Of a stretch of DNA of 7,414 bases, positions 1 to 5,365 are shown one piece after another (position 1 is the first letter of the stretch; every line of letters begins with the position of its first letter). The stretch is from an uncultured Eubacteriales bacterium. GTDB taxonomy: Bacteria; Bacillota_A; Clostridia; Christensenellales; Aristaeellaceae. The notes below the pieces were generated by a model that searched no databases, was not told the origin of the DNA, and worked only from the letters and a program-made list of their open reading frames with translations. A program made the position numbers and the translations under genes. Location: contig OMRS01000229.1 of the NCBI GenBank assembly GCA_900313545.1, positions 1 to 7,414 of the forward strand, in the 5' to 3' direction.

Positions 1-860
1 AAGCCTTCATAGCATTCATCCGGGCAAACGCACAGGGCCCCGGGAATCCCGCAGGAAAGCCGGGGAATCTCCTCCAGTGCAGCATCCACGGGGAGCACCT
101 GTACCACGCCGCGTTTAAGGAAGGGAGCGACGATCTCCTCATTCTCCTGGCGAAGGATGGAACAGGTACTGTAGACCATCTCGTGCCCCGGACGCAGCAG
201 CTTCAGGGCCTTGCCCAGCAGTTCCCTCTGCAGGCGCGTGGTCGTCTCCAGGTTCTTTTTCGAAAACGTTCCCCTGCTTCCCTGCGTATAGGTCCCGCTG
301 CCGCTGCAGGGGGCATCCAGCAGCACCTTGTCGAAGGCGAACATGTCGCTGATCTGCCTTGCATCCTGCTGCATCACCACACATCGACCCGCCCCCTGCA
401 GCGCCAGGTTGTGCCGAAGGCGTTCTGCCCGGGGCGCATTGCGCTCACAGGCGGTGATCATCGCCCTGTTTTGGGACAGGGCGGCCATCTGCGTGGTTTT
501 CCCGCCGGGTGCCGCAGCCATGTCCAGAATGTTTTCCCCTTCCCCGGGAGACAGCAGCAGCGGAGGAATCATGGACGACAGGTTCTGCAGATAGATTCCG
601 CCGCCCTGATAGATCTCCATTTCCCGAACCGCCGCCTCGGACTGCGGAGGAAGCACCCGTGCATCCGCATACCAGCTGACCGTATCCCAGGCAAGCCCTT
701 TTTCCGTCAGCGCCTGCTCAACCTGTTCCCGTCCCGTTCTCAGGGGGTTGATCCTGAGAGTGGTCCGCCTCTGTACGGCAAACCCCCTGCAAATCCTTTC
801 CGCCTCTTCCGCGCTGTACTGCCTTTCAATCTGTTCCCTCAGGAATTCAGGTAACTCCAT
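1..860 (-). CDS. RsmB/RsmF-family RNA (cytosine-C5) methyltransferase, 3' end cut by window
   Basis: This gene transfers a methyl group from S-adenosylmethionine to C5 of a cytosine, most likely in 16S rRNA (possibly tRNA), in the cytosol. Read on the minus strand from the ATG at 860, it gives 286 codons with no stop before the window edge. Residues 1-105 look like the family's N-terminal RNA-binding part, with TTLRINPLR near 33-41 and IYLQNLSSM near 89-97. The SAM-binding motif DMAAAPGGKT is at 113-122, an acidic ribose-binding Glu139 is in ACER, and Asp166 is in QDAR. The two catalytic cysteines of the family are visible as Cys185 in DAPCSGSGT and Cys233 in YSTCS. The last visible residues, CPDECYEG, match the usual C-terminal EGFF-type strand, so only about 10-20 residues are probably missing if this is the short (about 300 aa) form; a C-terminal PUA-like extension cannot be excluded. 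The start is fixed by GGAGGT seven bases upstream. Family assignment is secure; the exact target base is not known. Confidence 0.93.
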   Translation of the reverse strand, partial: MELPEFLREQIERQYSAEEAERICRGFAVQRRTTLRINPLRTGREQVEQALTEKGLAWDTVSWYADARVLPPQSEAAVREMEIYQGGGIYLQNLSSMIPPLLLSPGEGENILDMAAAPGGKTTQMAALSQNRAMITACERNAPRAERLRHNLALQGAGRCVVMQQDARQISDMFAFDKVLLDAPCSGSGTYTQGSRGTFSKKNLETTTRLQRELLGKALKLLRPGHEMVYSTCSILRQENEEIVAPFLKRGVVQVLPVDAALEEIPRLSCGIPGALCVCPDECYEG

Positions 861-867
861 ACCGGTG

Positions 868-873
868 ACCTCC
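868..873 (-). promoter_or_regulatory. Ribosome binding site of the methyltransferase
   Basis: On the minus strand this reads GGAGGT, followed by seven bases and the ATG at 860. It decides the start of the methyltransferase gene, since its N-terminus then matches the usual length of the family's N-terminal domain. Confidence 0.85.
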
Positions 874-892
874 GACCTCTTTTCAATTTGTC

Positions 893-928
893 GCAGACCT
901 GTTATCCCAGCTGGGATAACAGGTCTGC
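893..928. repeat. Perfect 36-bp palindrome upstream of the methyltransferase
   Basis: The two 18-base halves (left half GCAGACCTGTTATCCCAG) are exact reverse complements with no spacer; the symmetry stops at positions 892/929. It sits 32 bp upstream of the methyltransferase ATG and just downstream of a possible minus-strand extended -10 element, so it would cover about the first 36 bases of that transcript. No T-run follows on either strand, so it is not a typical intrinsic terminator. It could be an operator for a dimeric regulator, a stable 5' mRNA hairpin, or an insertion target. The symmetry is seen directly; the role is unknown. Confidence 0.9.
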
Positions 929-936
929 AGCAATTC

Positions 937-945
937 ATCATACCA
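937..945 (-). promoter_or_regulatory. Possible extended -10 promoter of the methyltransferase
   Basis: On the minus strand this reads TGGTATGAT, matching the extended -10 pattern TGnTATnnT. A TTGCCA lies 20 bases further upstream, too far for an ideal -35, but extended -10 promoters depend less on it. Transcription would start near 930, directly at the edge of the 36-bp palindrome. This is based on motif match only. Confidence 0.4.
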
Positions 946-1038
946 CAGGCTCCATCAATATTTGGCAACAAAGCAGACGTTTGGTAATCCATCTCCACAA
1001 GTGCAAGTAAAATAACGACATTTTTTCTGCTCCCTCTC

Positions 1039-1066
1039 TTGACGCCAGGCACCGATTTGGTACAAT
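1039..1066 (+). promoter_or_regulatory. Sigma-70-type promoter for the transposase
   Basis: TTGACG (1039-1044) and TACAAT (1061-1066) are separated by 16 bases, each one mismatch from consensus. Transcription would start around 1073, about 40 bases before the transposase ATG. If the insertion sequence begins near 1075, this promoter would lie just outside it and would belong to the host; if the element begins further left, it is the element's own promoter. Confidence 0.6.
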
Positions 1067-1074
1067 TCAGATCG

Positions 1075-2951
1075 ATATTTGGTAATCGTTCAGGATGGAG
1101 GGAGGAGTCCACTCATGGCAAGGCCTTCGACAAACGGCTATTATTCCGTGCCGGTTGAGATACGGCAGCTAAAACCCAAAGATGTAAAGTGTTCCATCAA
1201 AGTTGTCTATACAGGAGATAAAAGCATCGGGTCAAATAAGCACTATTATGTGTGTGAAGAACTCACCGTTCCTGATGATAAGAAACCAGCCAGAAGCAAG
1301 CGGGCAACCGGAAAGACCCTGGGAAAAATCGAGGGCGGAAAATTCGTTCCCAATTCCTATTTCATTCAACTGAGCAAGATCAGTTCAAGCGCTCAACCAC
1401 TCAATAAAGAAGAGGAAGGACCGGAAATCGTCAATCCGGTCAAAGGTGAAGCTGCAACGGTCGCCCAGGCTGCCGCCAATATGAACCTTAGCCTTAAAAA
1501 TATCGATCTGCAGATCAAGAATTATGGGGAATATGCAATAGTACTTGAAAACACAAAAGCAGTTCTCAGAAGCCTGGAGACATATTTTTCTGACGAAGAT
1601 GCCAGAATGATCTATGCAATGAGTATCATTCATTTTATCGGGGAATATTTCCCTGCAGGCTATTTGAAAGATCTTTTTGACCAGTCGGTATTATCCAACA
1701 AATGGCCATCCCTGAGCATAAGTGAAAGCTGCATTGGAGATTTTCTCAGACTGCTTGGAACACACCCTCTGGTATGCAATGACTATTTCCAGGAAATGAT
1801 CAATCAGTCATCTGGACTTACTGCGATAGACGGGCACGTTGTCCTTTCACGCTCAAAGCAAAATGATCTGGCGGATTACGGGAACAAATACCAGACACCC
1901 GGAAATGAGCAGGTCAATATGCTCCAGGCCTATGATGCTGAAAAGGGGGTTCCGCTGACAAGCAAGGTTTATGAAGGTGGTCTTCTGGACGGGGCATTCG
2001 TGCAGGATTTGCTGGCAACATATGATTTTCCATCGAATACCTGCTTCCTGATCGACATGGGATTCTATTGCGAAGACGACCTGGAATTATACCGTAAAGG
2101 TGGAAGGCACTTTGTTATCCCGATTCCTGAACATACATCCATCTGCAAAGAAATGAAGGCAACTATCACCTTTGATGGAAGCTTTACCTGTGAAAAAAGT
2201 GACGGGAATGGTTTTTTCAAAGCAGATACGATTCTTTATCACGAGGCAACGGTAGAACATCTCGAGGATATCCACCAGAAAAAGATTGATGCAAATATTG
2301 AACAGAGAAACATAGAGATCGTTGACGCCTGCCCCGCGAATGAAAAGCCTGAGTTGATCCCCAAAGGGAAGATAACGCGATCTCAGTTTCCGGAAGACAG
2401 GGTGATCATGTTCCGAGACAGCGAGATGCATGAGAAAATGATTCAAGAATACAGGGAACAAATCGGATCTGATCTGGAGCATACGGAAGAGACACTTGCT
2501 GAAATTGGACCTCAATTCGGCATTATCGTGTTAAGAACCAACTACACCAAAGCTGAACAAGCAGCTTCCGAGATATATAAAATGTATAAAAAGAGATGGG
2601 GTATTAAATCACATTATAACTTTGCGGAGAACACCATCAAATTCTGCGGTCTTAAACAGCAAGACTATTTCGCTATGCAGGGGCTCAGCTTTTTAACGGT
2701 CGTCCTCGGACAGATAAAAACCGAGTATATGAAGAGCCTGCAGAAAGCCCGAAAGACAACAGGTCATCTTTCCATCGAAGAAAGTCTTGCAAAAGCAGGG
2801 AATGTAAAAGTATCTCAACATAAAGATAAAACATGGCATGCAAATGTCACGGTGAAGAAGAATGCTGAAATGCTTTCCGCAATGAATGTCTGTATAGCGG
2901 AAGACTTGAAAAAGCTGCGTTTGAAGACATACTGAAGGAATGACCAGATAT
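1075..2951 (+). mobile_element. Insertion sequence, IS4-superfamily (IS1634-like); boundaries tentative
   Basis: A single transposase gene occupies an AT-richer block between GC-rich flanking genes, as expected of an inserted element. The best candidate terminal inverted repeats I could find by eye are 1075-1097 and the reverse complement of 2928-2951. They agree at about 18 of 23 aligned positions with one single-base gap and share ATAT-TGGT and TTCAG. The right copy overlaps the transposase stop codon. I see no convincing target-site duplication next to these ends, so the true ends may lie further out. The presence of a mobile element is well supported by the transposase; the exact limits are not. 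Confidence 0.45.
1115..2935 (+). CDS. DDE transposase, IS4 superfamily (IS1634-like)
   Basis: This 606-residue protein should cut and rejoin the ends of its own insertion sequence. The first catalytic Asp is probably Asp239 in LTAIDGHV and the second Asp314 in CFLIDMGFY. About 180 residues then separate the second Asp from the C-terminal motif, consistent with the beta-rich insertion of IS4-type transposases. The C-terminal motif YKKRWGIKSHYNFAEN (491-506) aligns with the family signature Y-(2)-R-(3)-E-(6)-K at Tyr491 and Arg494. However, the expected Glu position is Lys498 and the expected Lys position is Glu505. The ATG at 1115 is chosen because GGAGGAG (1101-1107) lies seven bases upstream; an in-frame TTG at 1079 would fall almost at the transcription start. 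The frame is intact with no stop or frameshift. Its AT-richer codon use contrasts with the neighbours and suggests transfer. It may be catalytically impaired, or belong to a subgroup with a swapped ion pair. Assignment to DDE transposases is confident; the exact IS family is less so. Confidence 0.85.
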   Translation: MARPSTNGYYSVPVEIRQLKPKDVKCSIKVVYTGDKSIGSNKHYYVCEELTVPDDKKPARSKRATGKTLGKIEGGKFVPNSYFIQLSKISSSAQPLNKEEEGPEIVNPVKGEAATVAQAAANMNLSLKNIDLQIKNYGEYAIVLENTKAVLRSLETYFSDEDARMIYAMSIIHFIGEYFPAGYLKDLFDQSVLSNKWPSLSISESCIGDFLRLLGTHPLVCNDYFQEMINQSSGLTAIDGHVVLSRSKQNDLADYGNKYQTPGNEQVNMLQAYDAEKGVPLTSKVYEGGLLDGAFVQDLLATYDFPSNTCFLIDMGFYCEDDLELYRKGGRHFVIPIPEHTSICKEMKATITFDGSFTCEKSDGNGFFKADTILYHEATVEHLEDIHQKKIDANIEQRNIEIVDACPANEKPELIPKGKITRSQFPEDRVIMFRDSEMHEKMIQEYREQIGSDLEHTEETLAEIGPQFGIIVLRTNYTKAEQAASEIYKMYKKRWGIKSHYNFAENTIKFCGLKQQDYFAMQGLSFLTVVLGQIKTEYMKSLQKARKTTGHLSIEESLAKAGNVKVSQHKDKTWHANVTVKKNAEMLSAMNVCIAEDLKKLRLKTY

Positions 2952-2971
2952 TTACGCAATCATGTCTTCAA
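2921..2971 (+). repeat. 10-bp inverted repeat around the transposase stop codon
   Basis: TTGAAGACAT (2921-2930) and ATGTCTTCAA (2962-2971) are exact reverse complements separated by 31 bases that include the transposase stop. It could form a 3' hairpin in the transposase mRNA or be part of the element's right end. No T-run follows. A 10-bp match at this distance can arise by chance in a window this size. Confidence 0.4.
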
Positions 2972-3001
2972 TCCCCGGCTTCTCATATCCTTCTGAGGCG
3001 C

Positions 3002-3010
3002 ATTATAGCA
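3002..3010 (-). promoter_or_regulatory. Possible leftward extended -10 facing the transposase 3' end
   Basis: On the minus strand this reads TGCTATAAT, a perfect TATAAT with the extended TGn. No good -35 is seen. Transcription would run leftward, antisense to the transposase gene. Support is motif match alone. Confidence 0.25.
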
Positions 3011-3112
3011 GGTTTCCTGATGTTTTGCCTCCTGGAAGCGGGATCGCCTGGAAAACGAACGCTTCAGCGCCCCCGCCGCAGGCCGTCTCGCCCGTGAGTG
3101 CCTCCGCAAAAG

Positions 3113-3127
3113 CATGATTCAATCATG
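3113..3127. repeat. 15-bp palindrome CATGATT-C-AATCATG
   Basis: Two exact 7-base arms flank one central C. It has operator-like size and symmetry but lies about 230 bp upstream of the phnD -10 element, far for a simple repressor site. Symmetry is seen directly; function is unknown. Confidence 0.4.
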
Positions 3128-3198
3128 GATGCCCAGTATCTGAGCCGGCCGCCATCCGATCAGCCCGCACCGCACGCCTGAGGATTGAAGTCCCTGAT

Positions 3199-3220
3199 GA
3201 ACCGCTCACCCCGGCGGTTC
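3199..3220 (+). repeat. Hairpin-forming inverted repeat in the gene-free interval
   Basis: GAACCGC (3199-3205) and GCGGTTC (3214-3220) are exact complements around an eight-base C-rich loop. No T-run follows, so it is not a standard terminator on the plus strand. It may be part of a decayed gene or an unknown RNA. Confidence 0.35.
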
Positions 3221-3343
3221 TGGCGATCCCGACGGCCGGCCCCTGTGTTTGGTGCAACTTCCCATGTTCCCATATTGCTTTTTGAAGTTTCCTACCAAAT
3301 CACGAACATTTCCTCTTTCCTCCTTCTAATCCTTCGGTGTGTG

Positions 3344-3352
3344 TGTTATACT
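3344..3352 (+). promoter_or_regulatory. Extended -10 promoter of the phn operon
   Basis: TGTTATACT fits the extended -10 pattern TGnTATACT. The -35 position at about 17 bases upstream (TTCTAA, 3324-3329) is poor, as is often seen with extended -10 promoters, and could mean that an activator is needed. Transcription would begin near 3359, giving a leader of about 75 bases before phnD. Confidence 0.5.
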
Positions 3353-3357
3353 TCTTC

Positions 3358-3374
3358 GTGTCCATTTATGACAC
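3358..3374 (+). promoter_or_regulatory. Small inverted repeat at the phn transcription start
   Basis: GTGTC (3358-3362) and GACAC (3370-3374) are exact complements separated by seven bases. The pair lies over the predicted start of transcription, so it could be an operator half-site pair or a hairpin at the very 5' end of the mRNA. I do not recognise it as a Pho box. It is short enough to be chance. Confidence 0.3.
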
Positions 3375-3415
3375 CCCCGGATTTCTTACGAATTCACACG
3401 ACAGATGGATTTGCC

Positions 3416-3423
3416 AAAGGAGG
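3416..3423 (+). promoter_or_regulatory. Strong ribosome binding site of phnD
   Basis: AAAGGAGG is an almost perfect anti-16S match, with nine bases between it and the ATG at 3433. This fits high-level production of a binding protein. Confidence 0.8.
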
Positions 3424-3432
3424 AAACCGTAA

Positions 3433-4473
3433 ATGAAGAAACTGTTTGCCCTGATTCTCGTCGCCCTGATCTGCCTCGGCGCCGCCTTCGCGATGGCTGA
3501 CAATGTCAAGAAGGATGTCCTGAAGATCGAGTTCGTTCCTTCAAAGGATGCTGACGTCATTATCACCGGCACCAAGAATCTTCCCGACCTCATCAAGGCT
3601 GAAATGGCCAAGCACGGCTATGATATCGGCGAAGTCGACATCACCGTGGGCACCAACTACAACGCCACCGGCGAAGCCCTGGCTGCCGGTTCCATCGATC
3701 TGGGCTGGCTGCCCGGCGGCACCTATGCGCTCTACAGCGATGAGGTGGACGTCATTCTCACCGCCACCCGCAACGGCCTGTCCAACGACAGCGAGACGCC
3801 CTCCGACTGGAACGGCGAGGCCAATAAGACCCTGAAAAACGGTCCTCAGGTCACCTTCTACCGTTCCCTGATCTATGCCACTCCCTCTGATTACGGCAAG
3901 CAGCTGGCCGAGAAGGTCAATGCCGGCGAAGCCCTGACCTGGGAAGACCTGGACAAGGCCAAGTGGGCCGTGCTGGGCACCTCCTCTTCCGCCGGATACA
4001 TCTATCCCGCTCTGTGGCTCTATGAGAACTACTCCAAGAAGATCTCCGACCTGTCCAACGTGATCCCCCTGTCCGGCTATGGCGAGTCCTTTGCTCAGGC
4101 TGCCGCCGGTTCCGTCGATATCATCACCTGCTATGCCGACGGACGCAATGACTATGAAGCCGCCTGGAACATCCCCGTGGATCAGCAGGATCCCACCGGC
4201 AAGACCGGCATGGGCCGCACCGACAGCATCTGGAACGAAGTCAACGTCATCGGCGTGACCCCCGGCATCTACAACGACACCGTCGCCATCACCAAGGCCA
4301 ATGCGGATGTCTACAATCCCGACTTTATCGCTGCCATCCAGGATTCTCTGATCAACATCATCAATACCGATGAAGGAAAGGCCATCTTCGATGTGTACAG
4401 CCACACCGGCTATGCCAAGGCTGTCGATTCCGATTATGATGGAGCCCGCGCAGCTCAGGAAGTCATCAAGTAA
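3433..4473 (+). CDS. phnD: Phosphonate-type ABC transporter substrate-binding protein (PhnD family)
   Basis: This 346-residue exported protein should capture a phosphonate-like ligand and deliver it to the PhnE permeases. A Sec signal peptide covers residues 1-22 (MKKLFALILVALICLGAAFAMA), with likely cleavage after AFA or AMA. The sequence around Cys14 (ALIC) does not fit a lipobox, so it is probably not a lipoprotein, which is unusual for a binding protein in a single-membrane bacterium. The PhnD-like core includes VGTNYNATGEALAAGSIDLGW from residue 72, the phosphonate-binding loop LGTSSSAGYIYP at 181-192, and SGYGESFAQAAAGSVD further on. The position where family members often carry a Ser-His (as in GSHE) appears to be GYGE here, hinting at a different ligand. 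It is the first gene of the operon and is followed at once by an intrinsic terminator, which would favour excess binding protein. Ligands of this family include phosphonates, phosphite and phosphate esters; this one cannot be specified. Confidence 0.88.
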   Translation: MKKLFALILVALICLGAAFAMADNVKKDVLKIEFVPSKDADVIITGTKNLPDLIKAEMAKHGYDIGEVDITVGTNYNATGEALAAGSIDLGWLPGGTYALYSDEVDVILTATRNGLSNDSETPSDWNGEANKTLKNGPQVTFYRSLIYATPSDYGKQLAEKVNAGEALTWEDLDKAKWAVLGTSSSAGYIYPALWLYENYSKKISDLSNVIPLSGYGESFAQAAAGSVDIITCYADGRNDYEAAWNIPVDQQDPTGKTGMGRTDSIWNEVNVIGVTPGIYNDTVAITKANADVYNPDFIAAIQDSLINIINTDEGKAIFDVYSHTGYAKAVDSDYDGARAAQEVIK

Positions 4474-4486
4474 TGAATCCCCCCAG

Positions 4487-4517
4487 GGGCGGCTTCTGCG
4501 AGAAGCCGCCCTTTTTT
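4487..4517 (+). terminator. Intrinsic terminator/attenuator between phnD and phnC
   Basis: GGGCGGCTTCT (4487-4497) and AGAAGCCGCCC (4501-4511) form a perfect 11-bp GC-rich stem with a three-base loop, followed directly by six T's. It starts 13 bases after the phnD stop. No convincing promoter is seen between it and phnC, so phnC and both permease genes probably depend on readthrough, giving less transporter than binding protein. Confidence 0.92.
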
Positions 4518-4576
4518 CAGTCGGAACGGTTTTCCCTCACCCGGCATTTCTGCAGGTTTCCTCGTCAATACAGTGA

Positions 4577-4582
4577 AAAGGA
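4577..4582 (+). promoter_or_regulatory. Ribosome binding site deciding a TTG start for phnC
   Basis: AAAGGA lies 11 bases before the TTG at 4594. Because it pairs with the part of the anti-Shine-Dalgarno sequence before the final GG, the effective spacing is about nine bases. It is too close to serve the ATG at 4582 and lies downstream of the GTG at 4573. Confidence 0.55.
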
Positions 4583-4593
4583 TGTGTCTTTCC

Positions 4594-5355
4594 TTGATCG
4601 AGTTCAAGCATGTTTCCAAAACGTATCCCAACGGCACCAAGGGTCTGGTCGACGTCAACCTGACCATTGAACAGGGTGAATTTGTCGCCATCATCGGCCT
4701 TTCCGGCGCCGGCAAATCCACGCTGATCCGCACCATCAACCGGATGATCGACATCACCGAAGGACAGCTGATCGTCGACGGCACGAATGTCTCCTCCCTG
4801 ACCGGCACCCAGCTGCGCCGTTTCCGCCGGAAGATCGGCATGATTTTCCAGTCCTTCAACCTGGTCACCCGGGCCACGGCCATCAAGAACGTGCTCACCT
4901 CCATGGTTCCCGACATGCCTTTCCTGCGCGTGCTGCTGGGCCTGTTTACCCGTGAGCAGAAGCTTGAGGCCCTTCAGGCACTGGACAAGGTGGGGATCCT
5001 TGACAAGGCCTACAGCCGCTGCGACCACCTCTCCGGCGGACAGCAGCAGCGCGTGGCCCTTGCACGCACCCTCAACCAGAATCCCACCATCATCCTCGCC
5101 GACGAACCGGTTGCCGCCCTGGACCCGGTCACCGCCCATCAGGTCATGGCGGACTTCAAGCGCATCAACGAGGAGATGAACATCACCATCCTGCTCAACA
5201 TCCACCACGTGGATCTGGCACTGGCCTTTGCCCAGCGCGTGATCGGTATCCGTCAGGGCAGCGTCGTCTATGACGGTCCGGCCAGTCAGGTGACCCAGGA
5301 AATCCTGGACCAGATCTACAACGGATCCACCGTCCCCAAGTCCGGAGATCACTGA
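4594..5355 (+). CDS. phnC: Phosphonate-type ABC transporter ATP-binding protein (PhnC)
   Basis: This ATPase (253 residues from the chosen start) powers import through the two PhnE permeases at the inner face of the membrane. With the TTG at 4594, it begins MIEFKHVSKTYPNGTKG, the usual PhnC beginning. In-frame GTG (4573) and ATG (4582) starts would add seven or four residues, MKRMCLS or MCLS, but lack a well-placed ribosome site. Motifs in order: Walker A GLSGAGKST at 35-43; Q-loop Gln86 in FQSFN; ABC signature LSGGQQQR at 146-153; Walker B ending ILADEP with Asp170 and Glu171; D-loop ALDP at 175-178; switch His204 in NIHHVDLA. All catalytic residues are present, so it should be active. It lies ten bases before the first permease gene and downstream of the phnD terminator. 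The start site is the only real uncertainty. Confidence 0.92.
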   Translation: MIEFKHVSKTYPNGTKGLVDVNLTIEQGEFVAIIGLSGAGKSTLIRTINRMIDITEGQLIVDGTNVSSLTGTQLRRFRRKIGMIFQSFNLVTRATAIKNVLTSMVPDMPFLRVLLGLFTREQKLEALQALDKVGILDKAYSRCDHLSGGQQQRVALARTLNQNPTIILADEPVAALDPVTAHQVMADFKRINEEMNITILLNIHHVDLALAFAQRVIGIRQGSVVYDGPASQVTQEILDQIYNGSTVPKSGDH

Positions 5356-5365
5356 GAGGTGCCCC

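Larger units (their letters stand above)
2952..3343. other. Gene-free interval between the insertion sequence and the phn operon
   Basis: No open frame here has a credible start, ribosome site and protein-like sequence. The left two thirds (to about 3240) is GC-rich like the host genes, then it becomes AT-richer towards the phnD promoter. It holds a 15-bp palindrome at 3113-3127, a 7-bp-stem hairpin at 3199-3220, and a possible leftward extended -10 at 3002-3010. It may be the decayed remains of a host gene disrupted near the insertion, but I cannot recognise a protein family in any frame, and no tRNA or known RNA fold is apparent. Confidence 0.5.

Noticed and set aside
183..854. Long plus-strand open frame (223 codons) opposite the methyltransferase
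   Set aside because: Its protein is rich in Arg, Pro and Gln with no domain features, has no ribosome site, and lies opposite a minus-strand frame with clear catalytic motifs.
893..928. Palindrome as an intrinsic terminator
   Set aside because: Neither side is followed by a run of T's, and the stem has no natural loop of the usual kind.
3118..3288. Short plus-strand open stretch reading RIEVPDEPLTPAVLAIP
   Set aside because: It looks faintly protein-like but follows a stop directly, has no start codon or ribosome site, and matches no family I recognise.
3541..4404. Long minus-strand open frame (287 codons) opposite phnD
   Set aside because: It is a by-product of C-rich third codon positions in phnD; the translation is Gly/Val/Asp-rich low complexity without motifs or a ribosome site.
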